A stretch of 6,624 bases of DNA from Myxococcales bacterium. Its GTDB lineage: Bacteria > Myxococcota > Bradymonadia > UBA7976 > UBA1532. Shown in pieces: positions 5,272 through 6,624 of this stretch. Under the pieces are notes generated by a model. It saw nothing but the letters and a program-made list of their open reading frames with translations, was not told the DNA's origin and did no database searches. Each line of letters begins with the position of its first letter. Position 1 is the first letter of the stretch. The position numbers were made by a program, and so were the translations under genes. The stretch spans positions 1 through 6,624 of the forward strand of contig JAGQJJ010000228.1 of assembly GCA_020430675.1 (NCBI GenBank), read 5' to 3'.

Positions 5272-6162
5272 TCAGTCCAGCGTGCAGCCGGCCCGCGCAT
5301 CCTCGCGCAGCGCCTTTACGAAGGTCTGAACGCGCGGCGTGCGGTGCAGGTCGACATGGGTGACCAGCCAAAGCGTCGAATCCCAGTCCGTCCGGTGCGG
5401 CAGCGCCTCGACCAGATCCGGGTCGCGTTTCGCCGACAGGACCGAGACGAAGCCAAGGCCCACCCCCGCCCCGATCGCGTCGCGCAGCGCGACGGCCTCG
5501 TTGCTGCGGAAGGTGACGGCCTCCTCATCGACCCGCGACCTGAGCCAGACCATATAGGGTGCGCGACTGTCCAGATCGACCGGCCCGACGAAACGGTGGG
5601 CCTTCAGATCCTCCTCCCCCTTCGGCAGGCCATGGCGTTCGGCATAGGCGGCCGAGGCATAAAGCCCGACATGATAGGTACATAGCGGCTGGACCACGTT
5701 GTCGGGCTCCTGCGGCCGCCCGCCAGCCCGGATCGCCACATGCGCCTCGCCATATTCCAGCCGGAAGAGCCGCGCATCCGAGACATAGCGCACCCTCAGC
5801 CCCGGATACTCCACCTGAAGCCGCGCCAGCGTCGGCAGGACCACATCGGTCAGACCGGGCAGCGAGGTGACGACCAGTTCGCCCGACACTTCCGTCGTCG
5901 CCCCGGTGATCCGCGCGGCGAGGTGGGCGAACTGATCCTCTGTCGTCTGCGCGACCTTCAAAAGCTCCTGCCCCGCCTCGGTCGGGGTGTAGCCGCGCGG
6001 GTGGCGCTGGAAAAGCTTCGCGCCCAGCCGCTGCTCCAGCGCGTCGATATGGCGGATGACGGTCGCATGATGAACGCCCAGCACCTCGGCCGCGCCGCTG
6101 ACCGTCCCGATCCGTGCCACCTGATAGGCGGTGCGCACCTCGTCCCAGTTCTCGAAAGCCAT
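5272..6162 (-). CDS. LysR-family transcriptional regulator, divergent from the azoreductase gene
   Basis: The 296-residue product is full length for a LysR regulator. A winged helix-turn-helix occupies the first 60 or so residues: RTAYQVARIGTVSGAAEVLG, then HHATVIRHIDALEQRLGAKLF, ending RGYTPTEAG. A linker helix follows to about residue 90, then a periplasmic-binding-protein-like effector domain from GELVVTS to near the end. The start at 6162 (MAFENWDEVRTA) fits homologues as I remember them. In-frame ATGs at 6174 and 6198 would give 300 or 308 residues, but they add a stretch over the candidate operator. No strong Shine-Dalgarno supports any of the three. The regulator most likely controls the divergent azoreductase gene, its own gene and the broken EamA gene behind it. 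The inducer is unknown, and quinones or aromatic electrophiles are only a guess from the neighbour. Confidence 0.93.
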   Translation of the reverse strand: MAFENWDEVRTAYQVARIGTVSGAAEVLGVHHATVIRHIDALEQRLGAKLFQRHPRGYTPTEAGQELLKVAQTTEDQFAHLAARITGATTEVSGELVVTSLPGLTDVVLPTLARLQVEYPGLRVRYVSDARLFRLEYGEAHVAIRAGGRPQEPDNVVQPLCTYHVGLYASAAYAERHGLPKGEEDLKAHRFVGPVDLDSRAPYMVWLRSRVDEEAVTFRSNEAVALRDAIGAGVGLGFVSVLSAKRDPDLVEALPHRTDWDSTLWLVTHVDLHRTPRVQTFVKALREDARAGCTLD

Positions 6163-6168
6163 TCTTAT

Positions 6169-6196
6169 GTGCATCCATTCACAGTTCAGGTGCATC
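6169..6196. repeat. Direct heptamer repeat, candidate LysR operator half-sites
   Basis: GTGCATC occurs at 6169-6175 and again at 6190-6196, exactly 21 bases apart, about two helical turns, so both copies face the same side of the DNA. The right copy touches the candidate lysR -10, and the left copy lies between that promoter and the chosen start. This geometry suits binding by an oligomeric regulator and autorepression. Two heptamers in about 100 bases may be coincidence. Confidence 0.35.
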
Positions 6197-6222
6197 AAAT
6201 CGCGTTGTGTTTGTCAGCGCAA
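6194..6222 (-). promoter_or_regulatory. Candidate lysR promoter overlapping an azoreductase -35-like element
   Basis: Read on the minus strand, TTGCGC (6222-6217) and TTTGAT (6199-6194) stand 17 bases apart, three and four matches to the -35 and -10 consensus. A transcript starting near 6187 would have a leader of roughly 25 bases before the start at 6162. On the plus strand, TTGTCA at 6211-6216 (five of six to the -35 consensus) falls in the same stretch, directly abutting the lysR -35. Divergent overlapping promoters are usual for LysR regulators. No good -10 follows TTGTCA, so the azoreductase promoter is less certain. Confidence 0.35.
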
Positions 6223-6233
6223 GGCTCATCTTC

Positions 6234-6244
6234 TGCGAAACGCA
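6234..6244. promoter_or_regulatory. Short inverted repeat TGCG-AAA-CGCA upstream of the azoreductase gene
   Basis: The perfect four-base arms with a three-base centre sit 18 bases downstream of TTGTCA, where the azoreductase -10 would be expected, and 25 bases before its ATG. It could be a regulator contact site over the promoter. It is short enough to arise by chance. Confidence 0.25.
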
Positions 6245-6269
6245 ACCACTCCCCGCAAGGACCCCTGAC

Positions 6270-6624
6270 ATGACCAACATCCTCCGCGTCGAAAGCTCCA
6301 TCAAGGGCGAGGCTTCGGTCTCGCGCAAGCTGACCGACCGTATCATCGCCCGCCTCACCGCCGCCGATCCCGACGCCACCGTCACGCTGCGCGACCTTTC
6401 CACCGGCGTCCCGCATATCGACGGCGCCTGGATGGGTGCCGTCTTCACCCCGGCCGAGACCCGGACCCCCGAGCAGGCCGACCGCGCCGCCTATTCCGAC
6501 ACGCTTCTGGCCGAGGTGCGCGCCGCCGACACGCTCGTCATCGCGCTGCCGGTCTACAATTTCGGCGTGCCCGCGCCGCTGAAGGGCTGGATCGACCACC
6601 TCGCCCGCAAGGGGGAGACGTTCC
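6270..6624 (+). CDS. azoR: FMN-dependent NADH-azoreductase (AzoR/AcpD family), 3' end beyond window
   Basis: The first 118 codons of a flavodoxin-like reductase of about 200 residues are present; the rest lies off the right edge. The product opens with a strand (NILRVESS) followed by a Ser-rich turn and helix (SVSRKLTDRIIARL) that should hold the FMN phosphate. Later comes the diagnostic LPVYNFGVPAPLKGWIDH from residue 93, where Tyr96-Asn97-Phe98 belongs to the flavin-contacting loop of AzoR, followed by ARKGETF. Such homodimeric cytosolic enzymes use NADH and FMN for two-electron reduction of azo compounds and quinones; quinone detoxification is thought to be the likelier physiological role. 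AAGGA at 6257-6261 is 8 bases before the ATG. The gene is divergent from lysR across 107 bases, which suggests control by that regulator. Confidence 0.92.
   Translation, partial: MTNILRVESSIKGEASVSRKLTDRIIARLTAADPDATVTLRDLSTGVPHIDGAWMGAVFTPAETRTPEQADRAAYSDTLLAEVRAADTLVIALPVYNFGVPAPLKGWIDHLARKGETF

Noticed and set aside
1..6624. tRNA, rRNA, CRISPR array, insertion sequence or integrase att site
   Set aside because: No regularly spaced repeats, transposase or recombinase motifs, conserved rRNA segments or cloverleaf-like tRNA sequences were seen on either strand.

Overview
The window is high-GC bacterial DNA that looks like two pieces of different origin joined near position 5,120-5,150. Positions 1 to about 5,130 carry gene families typical of Myxococcota and related large-genome predatory or social bacteria: a PSD/PSCyt (DUF1587/1595/1592/1588) lipoprotein with a heme c motif and an Asp/Ala/Pro-rich linker, a DUF2505 START-like protein, and a small P-loop NTPase with an N-terminal domain resembling an effector-associated domain. 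Positions from about 5,130 to 6,624 look like an ordinary alphaproteobacterial (Rhodobacteraceae-like) locus: the start of an EamA-type permease, a LysR regulator and a divergent FMN-dependent azoreductase. These taxonomic readings are inferences from family content and style, not from a database search.

Layout. Minus strand, right to left: DUF2505 protein (3931-3425), a 100-base gap, a membrane-anchored staphylococcal-nuclease-fold protein (3324-2725, TTG start), a two-TM potassium channel with an RCK domain (2728-1676, sharing ATGA with the nuclease gene), a 50-base gap, then the PSD/PSCyt lipoprotein (1625 to beyond the left edge). Plus strand: after a 134-base divergent intergenic region, the NTPase gene (4066-5061), whose stop shares ATGA with the start of another frame that ends after 31 codons at the junction. 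Right of the junction, on the minus strand, are the first 45 or so codons of an EamA permease (start 5270) directly behind lysR (6162-5272). The azoreductase gene runs rightwards from 6270 off the window end.

How the genes fit together. The nuclease-fold protein and the potassium channel are translationally coupled and probably co-expressed at the membrane. The NTPase resembles the regulatory ATPase of NTP-dependent biological conflict systems, and the coupled frame after it is where an effector or partner would be expected, but the junction cuts it off. The LysR/azoreductase pair is a conventional divergent regulator-target arrangement with overlapping promoter elements and a repeated heptamer.

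The two observations that matter most are the broken junction, which is either an assembly chimera or a real recombination point, and the NTPase with its truncated coupled partner. No tRNA, rRNA, CRISPR array or insertion sequence was seen.
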